Shown one piece after another: positions 20,138-28,134 of a DNA stretch of 53,737 bases (positions are counted from its first letter, which is position 1; each line of letters opens with the position of its first letter). This DNA is from Pseudomonadota bacterium. GTDB lineage: Bacteria; Pseudomonadota; Gammaproteobacteria; Burkholderiales; Burkholderiaceae_C. The stretch is from positions 1 to 53,737 of the forward strand of contig JAFEEF010000039.1 in the NCBI GenBank assembly GCA_018241265.1, in the 5' to 3' direction. The notes under the pieces were generated by a model. The model was not told the DNA's origin. It saw nothing but the letters and a program-made list of their open reading frames with translations, and ran no database searches. Both the position numbers and the translations under genes were made by a program.

Positions 20138-21107
20138 TCATCAGATCGAGCAGCAGCGCGATCCGCGCCTTGACGGGCGTCAGCGCGCCAGCCGAGGACA
20201 GGACTTCGGTGCCGGCATCGAGCACCGCGCCGTCGAGACAACGCGTGCTGCGCAGCACCCGTACGCCTGCCTGCTGGGCTGCGACGAGCGCAGCTTCGAG
20301 TTCATGGTGCAGGCTGCCGTTGCCGGTCGCAGCCACCACGATGCCATCGACGCCGGCCGCCTGCAGCGCCGCGACCAGCGTACCGCGCGCACCGGCGTGG
20401 CTGGTGACGATCTCGACGCGCGGCCAAAGCTCCGGGTCGGCGCGCAAGCGCCGGCTGCCCGATCCGGCCGCCTCCGGCCACGGCCTGTGCCGGCGCACCC
20501 GGCCCGCTTCGATGTGCGCGACGACACCGGCATCGCCCGAGCTGAACGCATCGGCGCGATAGGGATGCACCTTGCGCACGTCGGCGGCCGCGTGCACCGA
20601 ACCGGCCAGCACCGCCATGACGCCGGCAGCACCCTCGGTACGGGCCAGCTGCACGGCATCGAGCAGGTTCTGCGGCCCATCGGCCGACAGCGCCGTCGCC
20701 GGCCGCATCGCGGCGCACAGCACCACCGGCTTGCGGCTCGCGTCGACGACGCGGTGCAGGAAGTAGGCCGTCTCTTCGAGCGTGTCGGTACCGTGCGTGA
20801 TCACGACACCGGCCACCTCCGGCCGCGCCAGATGCGCCTCGACGCGCTGCGCCAGCGCGAGCCAGACCGCATGCGTCATGTCCTTGCTGTCGAGCTGCGC
20901 GACCTGCTCGCTTTCGAGCGCCTCGCCGGCGAGCATGGGGACCGCCGCGACCAGCGCCGCCACGCCGACCTGCCCCGCCGTGTAGCCGATCGTATCGCCC
21001 GCTTGCGCAGCCGTGCCGGCAATTGTCCCGCCGGTCCCGAGGATCACGACCTTTAGGCGGCCCTGTTGCACCACTTCTTGCACGACGTCTTGCACGACTT
21101 TTTGCAT
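20127..21107 (-). CDS. L-asparaginase
   Basis: The 326-residue protein has both asparaginase signatures: ILGTGGTIAGTAA (first catalytic Thr) and VITHGTDTLEETAYF (second catalytic Thr with Asp). CAAMRPATALSADGPQNLLD is also conserved. It hydrolyses asparagine to aspartate and ammonia. No signal peptide is present, so a cytoplasmic location is likely. The N-terminus is odd: MQKVVQDVVQEVVQQ is encoded by a 12-bp tandem repeat, and the ATG lacks a clear ribosome-binding site. Translation may really begin at a nearby GTG just before the LKVVILGTGG strand. It is divergent from lexA and its start lies 11 bp from the SOS box, so it may be affected by LexA. Confidence 0.9.
   Translation of the reverse strand: MQKVVQDVVQEVVQQGRLKVVILGTGGTIAGTAAQAGDTIGYTAGQVGVAALVAAVPMLAGEALESEQVAQLDSKDMTHAVWLALAQRVEAHLARPEVAGVVITHGTDTLEETAYFLHRVVDASRKPVVLCAAMRPATALSADGPQNLLDAVQLARTEGAAGVMAVLAGSVHAAADVRKVHPYRADAFSSGDAGVVAHIEAGRVRRHRPWPEAAGSGSRRLRADPELWPRVEIVTSHAGARGTLVAALQAAGVDGIVVAATGNGSLHHELEAALVAAQQAGVRVLRSTRCLDGAVLDAGTEVLSSAGALTPVKARIALLLDLMTGG
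21066..21107. repeat. four-fold 12-bp tandem repeat (TTGCA period 12) beside the lexA promoter
   Basis: TTGCAC recurs at 21066, 21078 and 21090, with TTGCAT at 21102, at an exact 12-base spacing. On the minus strand it encodes the repetitive asparaginase N-terminus (VVQ-D/E units). On the plus strand the last copy is placed 17 bp before GAAAAT, like a -35 box for lexA. It may be coding, regulatory or both. Confidence 0.6.
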
Positions 21108-21118
21108 TTGCGCAGAAA

Positions 21119-21134
21119 CTGGATGAAAATACAG
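21119..21134. promoter_or_regulatory. SOS box (LexA operator)
   Basis: CTG-N10-CAG with an AT-rich centre (GATGAAAATA) matches the proteobacterial LexA operator core. It is 90 bp upstream of the lexA start and 11 bp upstream of the divergent asparaginase start. It overlaps the proposed -10 region (GAAAAT, 21125-21130). LexA autorepression is well established in this group; an effect on asparaginase is inferred. Confidence 0.8.
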
Positions 21135-21223
21135 GCCTGGATGGATAGCCAGCAGGCCCGCCCGCGCCGGCCCGGCCCGGCCGGCTCCGCCAGGGATTGC
21201 AGAAGATTGCCGAAGGAGCCGCA

Positions 21224-21904
21224 GTGTACGAACCTCCCAAGCTCACCGATCGCCAGCAACAGATACTCGAACTCGTGCAAAGCGCGATCGAACGCACCGG
21301 CGCACCGCCGACGCGCGCCGAGATCGCCGCCGAGCTCGGCTTCCGTTCCGCCAACGCCGCTGAAGAGCATCTGCAGGCGCTCGCTCGCAAGGGCGTGATC
21401 GAGCTGGTCGGCGGCACGTCGCGCGGCATCCGGCTGCGTTCGGAAACGCTGCGCGCGCTCAACGATACGCGCAGCAAGCAATACAGCCTGCCGTTGCCGA
21501 GCCTCGCGCAGCTCACCTTGCCGCTGGTCGGCCGCGTCGCGGCCGGTAGCCCGATCCTCGCGCAAGAGCACATCGACCAGACCTACGTCGTCGAGTCGAG
21601 CCTGTTCGCGCGCCGCCCCGACTTCCTGCTCAAGGTGCGCGGCATGAGCATGCGCGATGCCGGCATCATGGATGGCGACCTGCTCGCGGTGCAGAAGGCC
21701 AAGGACGCGAAGAACGGCCAGATCGTCGTCGCCCGCCTCGGCGACGACGTGACGGTCAAGCGCTTTCGCCGCACGAAGGCTGGCATCGAGCTGCAGCCCG
21801 AGAACCCCGACTTCCAGACCATCGTGGTCGGGCCGGCGGACGGAACCGGCTTCGAACTCGAAGGCCTCGCGGTCGGGTTGATCCGCAACAACATGATGAT
21901 GTGA
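21224..21904 (+). CDS. lexA: SOS repressor LexA
   Basis: The 226-residue protein has the N-terminal winged helix ([38 protein letters not shown]). The cleavage region contains [12 protein letters not shown] (Ala-Gly bond). The serine of the Ser-Lys dyad lies in [15 protein letters not shown] and the lysine in [14 protein letters not shown]. RecA-stimulated self-cleavage derepresses the SOS regulon. GTG at 21224 is chosen: AAGGAGCC lies just upstream and LexA homologues begin with this YEPPKLT sequence. A TTG nine codons earlier has no such signal. The stop overlaps the next gene in GTGA. Confidence 0.96.
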   Translation: MYEPPKLTDRQQQILELVQSAIERTGAPPTRAEIAAELGFRSANAAEEHLQALARKGVIELVGGTSRGIRLRSETLRALNDTRSKQYSLPLPSLAQLTLPLVGRVAAGSPILAQEHIDQTYVVESSLFARRPDFLLKVRGMSMRDAGIMDGDLLAVQKAKDAKNGQIVVARLGDDVTVKRFRRTKAGIELQPENPDFQTIVVGPADGTGFELEGLAVGLIRNNMMM

Positions 21905-22227
21905 GTGCCGGGAACGCCGCCGTGTCCGCAGTGATCAAGTCGCCCAAGGCCGCGTCGCCTGCCGAGTGCCACCGGCTGGAGCAACTGCCCAACATCGGCC
22001 CGTCGCTCGCCGACGACCTGCGCCTGATCGGCATCCGCGCGCCGCAGGAACTGCGCGGCAAGGACGCCTTCGTGCTCTACCAGAAGCTCTGCGCCGCCAC
22101 CGGCCAGCGCCAGGATCCCTGCGTGCTCGACACGTTCATGGCCGCGGTCGACTTCATGCGTGGCTCGCCCGCGGCGCCGTGGTGGCACTACACCGCGCAG
22201 CGCAAGGCGTTGTTCGGAAACATCTAG
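21901..22227 (+). CDS. Cdd1-like helix-hairpin-helix protein
   Basis: This 108-residue protein matches the Cdd1/helix-hairpin-helix family, with [20 protein letters not shown] as the HhH unit. [19 protein letters not shown] and [13 protein letters not shown] close the domain. HhH units bind DNA without sequence specificity; the family's role is not established. GTG at 21901 overlaps the lexA stop (GTGA), suggesting coupled translation and therefore SOS induction. A GTG seven codons later is an alternative start. It converges with the acylase gene 31 bp downstream. Confidence 0.82.
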   Translation: MSAGNAAVSAVIKSPKAASPAECHRLEQLPNIGPSLADDLRLIGIRAPQELRGKDAFVLYQKLCAATGQRQDPCVLDTFMAAVDFMRGSPAAPWWHYTAQRKALFGNI

Positions 22228-22258
22228 CCCCGGCCCCGGTCGCAGCGGCTCGCCGCCG

Positions 22259-24664
22259 CTACCGTGCCGGCGTCACGTCCAGCGTGTGCACCGCGGGCGC
22301 GGTCCAGAGCGGGATGTCCTGCACCTTCAGCCACGCCGGCAACAGATTTGCATAGAGCGGCGAGAAGACGTTGCCCGACTGGCCACTCGAGTGGATGAAG
22401 CGCGAGCGCGTCGGATCGGCGACGTCGTAGAGCGCGCGCAAGCTGGGCCCATGCTCGTCGAGGTAGTACTCGCCGGTCGTGCTGTCGGGCTTCAGGTTCA
22501 CGCGCGAGACGTTCACCGTGTAGGTGTCGCCGCCGATCGGCGCACGCAGCTCGAACCAGCGCGCCAGCATCGGCACATGGCTGAACGGCCGATGCTCGGC
22601 GCGCATCACGTGCGCCTTGTCCCAGCGCCACGCTGCCACGTCGTTGCCCTGATCGGCCGCGATCTCGGCCAGCGCCTGGTCGTAGGACTTGTCGATCTGG
22701 TCCTGGCAGGTCTCGACGACCGGACTCGTGATGTCGTCGCACCACGACTCGTCGTTGCGCTCGAGCACGCCCTCGAGCGCGTCGCGGAAGCTGCGGCTGC
22801 TGCCCTGCCAGATCGTCGGCCCGACGTCGTCGGCGAAGACGTTCTCGGCGAGGTGGCGCACCCAGACCCAGAAGATCAGCGGCGCGGCGCGATCGCCCGC
22901 CATCGTGCCGTCGAAGCCGGCCAACGCCTGCTGCGCCGCCGCGGCAAGCGGATGCTGGGAGTGCGCCTTCAGCAGGTAGGGCAAGAGACGCTTGGTGGCC
23001 AGCGACAGTTGATCGGACTGGATCGCCCGCAAGGTGTCGAGCGTGTGCTTCGGCGTCGCCTCGAGCAGCTGCGCGATGCGGTCGTAGCGGTACGGCGGCG
23101 CCCAGTCGTTGGTCAGGTAGTACGGATAGTCGGGCGGCGTGATGCGCTGGTTGGCCGTCGCGATCCAGCCGCGCGCCGGATCGACCTCGCGCGGCGTCAG
23201 GCCCGCTTCGAGGAACCCCGCCCAGTCGTAGCGCGCATCCCAGCCGGGCGAAGGCACCTGGCCCTTCAGGTCGTTCTCCGGCTTGCGGAGCGGCACGCGG
23301 CCGGCCGACACCTCGCCGATGTGGCCGTCGCGATCCGCCACCACCATGTTCTGCATCGGCGCCACCGACTGCTTCGACGCCTCGATGAATTCCGCGACCG
23401 AAGCGGCGCGGTTGTAGCGCATGCCGGCTTCGAGCGTGCCGGGGTCGGGATCGAGCGCGGTCCAGCGCATGGCCAGCACGTACGACGGCTTGGCGGCCGG
23501 ACCGGTGAGGCCATCGGCGACGCCGGCGTCGGAGATCACCGGGCCGTGGCGCGTCGCGCGCACCGTCATCTCGACGTCGGGCTGGCCCTTGACCTTGATG
23601 ACCTCGCGGTACGACTCGAACGCGGCCCAGCCGTCGGGCGTCTGGTAGCGGCCCGGGTCGTCGGCGTCGATGCGCTCGAGATAGAGATCCTGCACGTCCG
23701 GGCCGGTGTTCGTGAAGCCCCAGGCGATGCGCTCGTTCTGCCCGAGCACGACGAACGGCAGCCCCGGCAAGGTCGCGCCGGCCACCTTGTATCCCGGCGC
23801 ATCGATACGCGCGAAGTACCAGAGCGCCGGGGTGCTCAGCTTCAGGTGCGGGTCGTTCGCGAGCAGCGGATGGCTGGTCGCGCTGTGCGAGCCGGCCACG
23901 ACCCAGTTGTTCGAGCCCACGCCTTCGATGCCCGATTCGGGCGCATCGAGCAGCGCCTGCTGGCCGAGCTTGCCGTCGACCTTCAGCTCGCGGAACAGCG
24001 CGGCATAGTCGGCCGTCGGGAGCGGCTGCTCGCCCGGGTACGGCGGCAGCAACTGGTTGATCCTCGCCACCGGCATGCGCAGCGCCAGGCGCATGCGCAT
24101 CAGCTCGGTCGACCAGTTGGCGCCCAGGTCCCACGCCATCATGATCGCCCACGACAAGCTGTCCTCCGGCGTCCAGTCGGCCGGCTGCAGGCCGAGGATG
24201 ACGAATTCGGCCGGACGGGCCTGCATCGCCTGGTGCAGGTAGGCGTTGATGCCGGCGGCGTACGCCAGGACCGCCGCGCGCAGCTCGGGGCTCGCCGCCT
24301 TCCACTGCGCCGCGGCAGCACGCCGCACGCCGAGCGCGCGCAGGAACTTGTCGGTCGGCAATGCGCTCGGACCGAACGCCTCGGCCAGGCGGCCGGCGCC
24401 GATGCGGCGATGCGTTTCGAGCTGCCACAGCCGGTCCTGCGCGTGGACGAAGCCGAGCCCGAACATCGCATCGTCGACCGACGCGGCATGGATCGTCGGC
24501 ACGCCCTGCGCATCGCGCTCGATGCGGAGCCCGGCGTGCAGTCCGGGCAGCGCAATGCTGCCGTCGAGCTGCGGCAAGGACCGCCGGCCGTAGACATAGA
24601 CACCCGCGGCCGCCAGCACCAGCAGCGCCAGCACGCCCACCACCGTCGCTCGCAACCACTTCAT
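22259..24664 (-). CDS. penicillin acylase-family N-terminal-nucleophile hydrolase
   Basis: The 801-residue precursor begins with a hydrophobic signal/anchor (ATVVGVLALLVLAAAGVYVYG). The alpha-chain region contains GVPTIHAASVDDAMFGLGFV and AQDRLWQLE. The autocatalytic site is EGVGSNNWVVAGSHS, where the serine at about 251 becomes the N-terminal nucleophile of the beta chain. LANDPHLKLSTPALWY and ERIAWGFTNTGPD are also typical. Members cleave amides such as penicillins or acyl-homoserine lactones in the periplasm; the substrate here cannot be told. Two ATGs two codons apart are possible. The second, nine bases after GGGGAG, is preferred. It is monocistronic by layout. Confidence 0.9.
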   Translation of the reverse strand: MKWLRATVVGVLALLVLAAAGVYVYGRRSLPQLDGSIALPGLHAGLRIERDAQGVPTIHAASVDDAMFGLGFVHAQDRLWQLETHRRIGAGRLAEAFGPSALPTDKFLRALGVRRAAAAQWKAASPELRAAVLAYAAGINAYLHQAMQARPAEFVILGLQPADWTPEDSLSWAIMMAWDLGANWSTELMRMRLALRMPVARINQLLPPYPGEQPLPTADYAALFRELKVDGKLGQQALLDAPESGIEGVGSNNWVVAGSHSATSHPLLANDPHLKLSTPALWYFARIDAPGYKVAGATLPGLPFVVLGQNERIAWGFTNTGPDVQDLYLERIDADDPGRYQTPDGWAAFESYREVIKVKGQPDVEMTVRATRHGPVISDAGVADGLTGPAAKPSYVLAMRWTALDPDPGTLEAGMRYNRAASVAEFIEASKQSVAPMQNMVVADRDGHIGEVSAGRVPLRKPENDLKGQVPSPGWDARYDWAGFLEAGLTPREVDPARGWIATANQRITPPDYPYYLTNDWAPPYRYDRIAQLLEATPKHTLDTLRAIQSDQLSLATKRLLPYLLKAHSQHPLAAAAQQALAGFDGTMAGDRAAPLIFWVWVRHLAENVFADDVGPTIWQGSSRSFRDALEGVLERNDESWCDDITSPVVETCQDQIDKSYDQALAEIAADQGNDVAAWRWDKAHVMRAEHRPFSHVPMLARWFELRAPIGGDTYTVNVSRVNLKPDSTTGEYYLDEHGPSLRALYDVADPTRSRFIHSSGQSGNVFSPLYANLLPAWLKVQDIPLWTAPAVHTLDVTPAR

Positions 24665-24808
24665 CGTCATCGTCTCCCCTCTCGGCGCGCGCCGCTCGTC
24701 ATCGTCAACGCTGCGCCCCTCCAGCCCGCCGACCGCCGGCTCAGAAGCGGCCGACCCCGCACCCGCCGGTCAGCGTCCAGCCGGCCCAGGTCTTGCGCGC
24801 ATCCGGCC

Positions 24809-25318
24809 TCACTTCAATGCGCCGAGGAAGTCCATCTTGCCGAGGTCGACGCCGGCCTGGCGCAGCAGCGCGTAGGTCATCGTCGCGTGGAAGAAGAAGT
24901 TCGGCAGCACGAAGCGCTGCAGATAGGCTTCGCCGGTCATGGTCAACGGGCCGTCGCGGCGCGGCAAGGTCACTTCCTTGGCGTCGGTGCCGTCGATCTT
25001 GTCGGCCGGCACCGACTGGATGTAGTCGAGCGTGCGCTGCACGCGCTGGCGCAGCTCGGCGAAGGTCTTCTCGTTGTCCTCGAACTTCGGCGCCTCGACG
25101 TCCGAGAGGCGCGCCACGGCGAACTTGACGGTATCGCAGGCGATCTGCACCTGCTTGGCGAACGCCAGCATGTCGGGCGCCAGGCGCAACTCGAAATAGA
25201 CCGACGGATCGAACTTCTTGGCCTCGGCATGGGCCTCGGCCTTGGCGAACCAGGAGACGAGGTTGCCGAGGATGCGGGTGAATTGCGGCACGCTGGCCGT
25301 GTACATCGAAAGTGCCAT
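24809..25318 (-). CDS. DUF1993 family protein
   Basis: This 169-residue protein matches DUF1993: MALSMYTASVPQFTRILGNL at the N-terminus, then FELRLAPDMLAFAKQVQIAC and NFFFHATMTYALLRQAGVDLG at the C-terminus. The family is predicted to form a four-helix DinB-like bundle and has no assigned activity. There is no signal peptide. ATG at 25318 is where family similarity begins; 32 upstream in-frame codons are unconserved. It is divergent from the D-2-hydroxyacid dehydrogenase gene with about 100 bp between the starts. Confidence 0.88.
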   Translation of the reverse strand: MALSMYTASVPQFTRILGNLVSWFAKAEAHAEAKKFDPSVYFELRLAPDMLAFAKQVQIACDTVKFAVARLSDVEAPKFEDNEKTFAELRQRVQRTLDYIQSVPADKIDGTDAKEVTLPRRDGPLTMTGEAYLQRFVLPNFFFHATMTYALLRQAGVDLGKMDFLGALK

Positions 25319-25419
25319 CGAAAGTCTCCGGTGAGGGGATGCGGCCGCGATGCTACCTGCGTGCGCGAGCCGTGCACAATCGGCCCCTTGCCCGCCTGAC
25401 CAGCTCCGGCACACCGCCT

Positions 25420-26427
25420 GTGAACATCATCATTCTCGACGACTACCAGGACGCCGTGCGCAAGCTCCGCTGCGCGTCGGTGCTCGAACCGCTCAACGCC
25501 AAGGTCTTCACCAATTCCGTCAAGGGCATCGGCCAGCTCTCGGTGCGCTTGCGCGACGCCGACGTGCTCGTGCTGATCCGCGAGCGCACCCACTTCCCGC
25601 GCGCGCTGCTCGAGAAGCTGCCGAAGCTGAAGCTCATCTCGCAGACCGGCAAGGTGGGCTCGCACATCGACGTGGAGACCTGCAGCCGCATGGGCATCGC
25701 GGTGGCCGAGGGCGTCGGCTCGCCGGTGGCGCCGGCCGAGCTGACTTGGGCGCTCATCATGGCCGCGATGCGCCGGCTGCCGCAGTACATCGGCAACTTG
25801 AAGCACGGCGCCTGGCAGCAGTCGGGGCTGAAGGCCGCGTCGATGCCGCCCAACTTCGGCGTGGGCCTGGTGCTGCGCGGCAAGACGCTCGGCATCTGGG
25901 GCTACGGCAAGATCGGCCAGATCGTCGCCGGCTACGGCCAGGCCTTCGGCATGCAGGTGACGATCTGGGGCAGCGAGTCGGCGCGCACCAAGGCCGTGAA
26001 GGACGGCTATGTCGCGGCGCCCAGCTGCGAGGCCTTCTTCGAGAACTCCGACGTGCTGTCGCTGCACCTGCGGCTCAACGACCAGACGCGCGGCATCGTC
26101 AAGCTCGACGCGCTGTCGCGCATGAAGTCGACCGCCCTCCTGGTCAACACGTCGCGCGCCGAGTTGATCGAGGAGAACGCGCTGGTCTCGGCGCTCAACC
26201 GCGGCCGGCCCGGCATGGCCGCGGTCGACGTGTTCGAGAGCGAGCCCATCCTGCAGGGCCATCCGCTGCTGCGCCTCGAGAACGCGGTCTGCACGCCGCA
26301 CATCGGCTATGTCGAGCAGGACAGCTACGAGCTCTACTTCAAGGCGGCGTTCGACAACGTCGTCAACTTCATCGGCGGCCATCCGTCGAACATCGTCAAT
26401 CCGGAAGCGCTGCGCGTCTTGCGATGA
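25420..26427 (+). CDS. D-2-hydroxyacid dehydrogenase family protein
   Basis: The 335-residue NAD(P)-dependent oxidoreductase has the Rossmann motif GIWGYGKIGQIVAGYGQ and three catalytic positions: Arg in LVNTSRAELIE, Glu in DVFESEPILQG and His in CTPHIGYVEQD. It interconverts a 2-keto acid and a D-2-hydroxyacid, or belongs to the phosphoglycerate dehydrogenase-like group; the substrate is not predictable. GTG 25420 is chosen because the conserved NIIILDDYQDAV begins there. A REP-like hairpin lies just after the stop, then the split chromate transporter pair. Confidence 0.9.
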   Translation: MNIIILDDYQDAVRKLRCASVLEPLNAKVFTNSVKGIGQLSVRLRDADVLVLIRERTHFPRALLEKLPKLKLISQTGKVGSHIDVETCSRMGIAVAEGVGSPVAPAELTWALIMAAMRRLPQYIGNLKHGAWQQSGLKAASMPPNFGVGLVLRGKTLGIWGYGKIGQIVAGYGQAFGMQVTIWGSESARTKAVKDGYVAAPSCEAFFENSDVLSLHLRLNDQTRGIVKLDALSRMKSTALLVNTSRAELIEENALVSALNRGRPGMAAVDVFESEPILQGHPLLRLENAVCTPHIGYVEQDSYELYFKAAFDNVVNFIGGHPSNIVNPEALRVLR

Positions 26428-26445
26428 CGGCCCCCGGCGCAGGCT

Positions 26446-26469
26446 CCTTCTTCCGCGTGCGGGAGAAGG
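26446..26469. repeat. REP-like intergenic palindrome
   Basis: CCTTCTTCCGC and GCGGGAGAAGG form an 11-bp stem (one G-U wobble in RNA) with a two-base loop, followed by a purine-rich GGGGGATGAGGG. This closely resembles the dispersed intergenic repeat family CTCYCGC-N-GCGGGAG common in high-GC proteobacteria. It lies 19 bp after the dehydrogenase stop and may also serve as a transcription stop. Only one copy was noticed in the window. Confidence 0.6.
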
Positions 26470-26539
26470 CGGGGGATGAGGGCGCGGCCTGTGGGTCGGC
26501 AGGCGACCGATCCGGCCGGCACACTGACACCGAGCATCC

Positions 26540-27133
26540 ATGAGCACCGCCGTACCCTCCGACGCCGCGCCCGCCAAGCCCGCCGACCCGACCGAGCTGT
26601 TCCTCGCCTTCAACCGCCTCGCGCTGCAGGGCTTCGGCGGCGTGCTGCCGGTGGCGCAGCGCGAACTGGTCGAGCGCAAGCAGTGGCTGACGCGCCATGA
26701 GTTCGTCGAGATGCTCGCGGTCAGCCAGGTGCTGCCCGGGCCGAACGTCGTCAACCTCGCGCTGATGCTCGGCGACCGCTACTTCGGATGGCGCGGCGCG
26801 GTGACCGCGCTGGCCGGCATGCTGGCGGCGCCGCTCGTCATCGTGATCGCGCTGACCGCGCTGTACGGCACGTACTCGCAGGTCCCGATGGTGGCGGGCG
26901 CGCTGCGCGGCATGGGCGCGGTGGCGGCCGGGCTCATCATGTCGACCGCGCTGAAGCTGTCGACGACGCTCAAGGTCAATCCGCTCGGCCCGCCGGCCGC
27001 GCTGGTGCTGGCGACGCTGACGACCGCGACGATCGCCTGGCTGCACTGGCCGCTGGTCTGGATCGTGCTCGGCCTCGGCTCGCTCGGCATCCTGATCGCC
27101 TGGATGCGGCTGGCGCGGAGGCGTGCGTCATGA
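26540..27133 (+). CDS. chromate transporter, N-terminal half (short-chain CHR)
   Basis: The 197-residue membrane protein carries one CHR domain. It has the conserved FGGVLPVAQRELVERKQWLT and AVSQVLPGPNVVNLALMLG, about five hydrophobic segments and a basic C-terminus. It is the N-half of a two-gene short-chain CHR pair; the partner starts in an ATGA overlap with its stop. ChrA proteins export chromate from the cytoplasm, but many paralogues have unproved substrates. The start at ATG 26540 follows the REP-like element by about 70 bp. A second, single-chain chrA occurs at 41499. Confidence 0.9.
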   Translation: MSTAVPSDAAPAKPADPTELFLAFNRLALQGFGGVLPVAQRELVERKQWLTRHEFVEMLAVSQVLPGPNVVNLALMLGDRYFGWRGAVTALAGMLAAPLVIVIALTALYGTYSQVPMVAGALRGMGAVAAGLIMSTALKLSTTLKVNPLGPPAALVLATLTTATIAWLHWPLVWIVLGLGSLGILIAWMRLARRRAS

Positions 27134-27684
27134 CGCAGGTCGCGCTGAACGGTTCCGACCTGCTCGGCCTCTTCACCCACTTCCTGATCTTGAGCCTGCT
27201 CGCCGTCGGCGGCGCGATCACGACCGCGCCCGACATGCACCGCTACATCGTCGTCGAGCAGCACTGGCTCACCGATGCGCAGTTCACGTCGTCGATCGCG
27301 ATCGCGCAGGCCGCGCCCGGCCCGAACGTGCTGTTCGTCGCGGTGCTCGGCTGGAACGTCGCCGGCCCGCTCGGCATGATCGCGACCCTGACCGGCATCC
27401 TGCTGCCGTCGACCGTGCTGTCGGTGTGGGCGACGCGCTGGGGCACGCGCCACCGCGACACGATAGGCGTGCGCGCCTTCACCGCCGGCCTGACGCCGAT
27501 CACGCTCGGGCTGCTGCTCGCGACCGGCTGGCTGCTCGCGCTGCCCTATCTCGAGGTGCCGGCCCACCGCTGGGGTGCGCTCGGGCTGGTCGCGGTGACG
27601 ATCGCGGTGATGACCCGGACCAAGGTCAGCCCGATGTGGCTGGTCGGCCTGGGCGCACTCGCGGGCGTGCTGGGCTGGGTCTGA
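27130..27684 (+). CDS. chromate transporter, C-terminal half (short-chain CHR)
   Basis: This 184-residue membrane protein is the second CHR domain: LLAVGGAITTAPDMHRYIVV, HWLTDAQFTSSIAIAQAAPG and PNVLFVAVLGWNVAG, then four to five hydrophobic segments. Its ATG overlaps the upstream stop by four bases, so the halves are made together and presumably assemble as an antiparallel heterodimer, as known for short-chain CHR pairs. It ends two bases before the truncated GntR fragment on the other strand. Confidence 0.9.
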   Translation: MTQVALNGSDLLGLFTHFLILSLLAVGGAITTAPDMHRYIVVEQHWLTDAQFTSSIAIAQAAPGPNVLFVAVLGWNVAGPLGMIATLTGILLPSTVLSVWATRWGTRHRDTIGVRAFTAGLTPITLGLLLATGWLLALPYLEVPAHRWGALGLVAVTIAVMTRTKVSPMWLVGLGALAGVLGWV

Positions 27685-27686
27685 CG

Positions 27687-28003
27687 TCAGGCCGCGGCGG
27701 CGGCGTCCTTGCGCTGGCTGCGCAGCCGCGTCAGTATGAAGGTCGCGGCCTGCGTCACGTGCCGGCGCGCCGGCTTTTCGGCGGTCGTCGCGCCGCCGTC
27801 CATCACGGCGGCGCGCATCGCCTCGTGCCGGTCCCAGATGTCGCGCGGCTTCTCGTCGCGCATCAGCACCTCGCCCATCAGCCGCTGCGCGTAGGTCCAC
27901 TGCGCCTGCATCGCGGGCGCGATCAGCGGGCTGCCGGACAGCTCGTGGATGAAGTCGTGGAACTCGCGGTCGGCCGCGATCATGGCCGCCACCGATGCAG
28001 CCG
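27687..28003 (-). pseudogene. GntR-family regulator remnant (C-terminal FCD domain only)
   Basis: The minus strand encodes the tail of an FCD-type GntR regulator: MIAADREFHDFIHELSGSPL, then QRLMGEVLMRDEKPRDIWD and PARRHVTQAATFIL. The N-terminal winged helix and the first half of the FCD domain are absent. Upstream of about position 28000 the frame turns into the antisense of an unrelated permease fragment, so the visible frame up to 28082 is a chimera. It probably once controlled the neighbouring CoA-transferase gene or a lost permease operon. DNA binding is not possible without the missing domain. Confidence 0.75.
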
Positions 28004-28116
28004 GCCGTGCAGCGATCGCGCTGGGGGTACCGCTGGAGCACGATGCGCTGGTCGTGCTCGCGACCACGGCGCTCGCGTTCATCAGCTTTCCGTTTGCGGT
28101 GGCGCTGGTGAAGTAG
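28004..28116 (+). pseudogene. permease remnant (last transmembrane segment and stop)
   Basis: The plus strand reads AGRAAIALGVPLEHDALVV, then LATTALAFISFPFAVALVK and TAG at 28114-28116. This looks like the final loop and last membrane helix of a multi-pass transporter. The pattern is compatible with the C-terminus of an AEC (auxin efflux carrier) permease, but the stretch is too short to be sure. Nothing before it in frame resembles a transporter; it abuts the GntR fragment. I read the join near 28000 as a deletion scar. The left boundary is approximate. Confidence 0.5.
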
Positions 28117-28134
28117 GCCGGCCAGGCATCTCGA

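Noticed and set aside
22160-25399. 1079-codon plus-strand frame opposite the penicillin acylase gene
   Set aside because: It is an antisense frame; the minus strand carries the acylase GSNNW nucleophile site and a signal peptide.
26788-27684. Single longer frame covering most of the split chromate transporter
   Set aside because: Its first part is the wrong frame of the N-half gene; the true C-half starts at ATG 27130 in an ATGA overlap.
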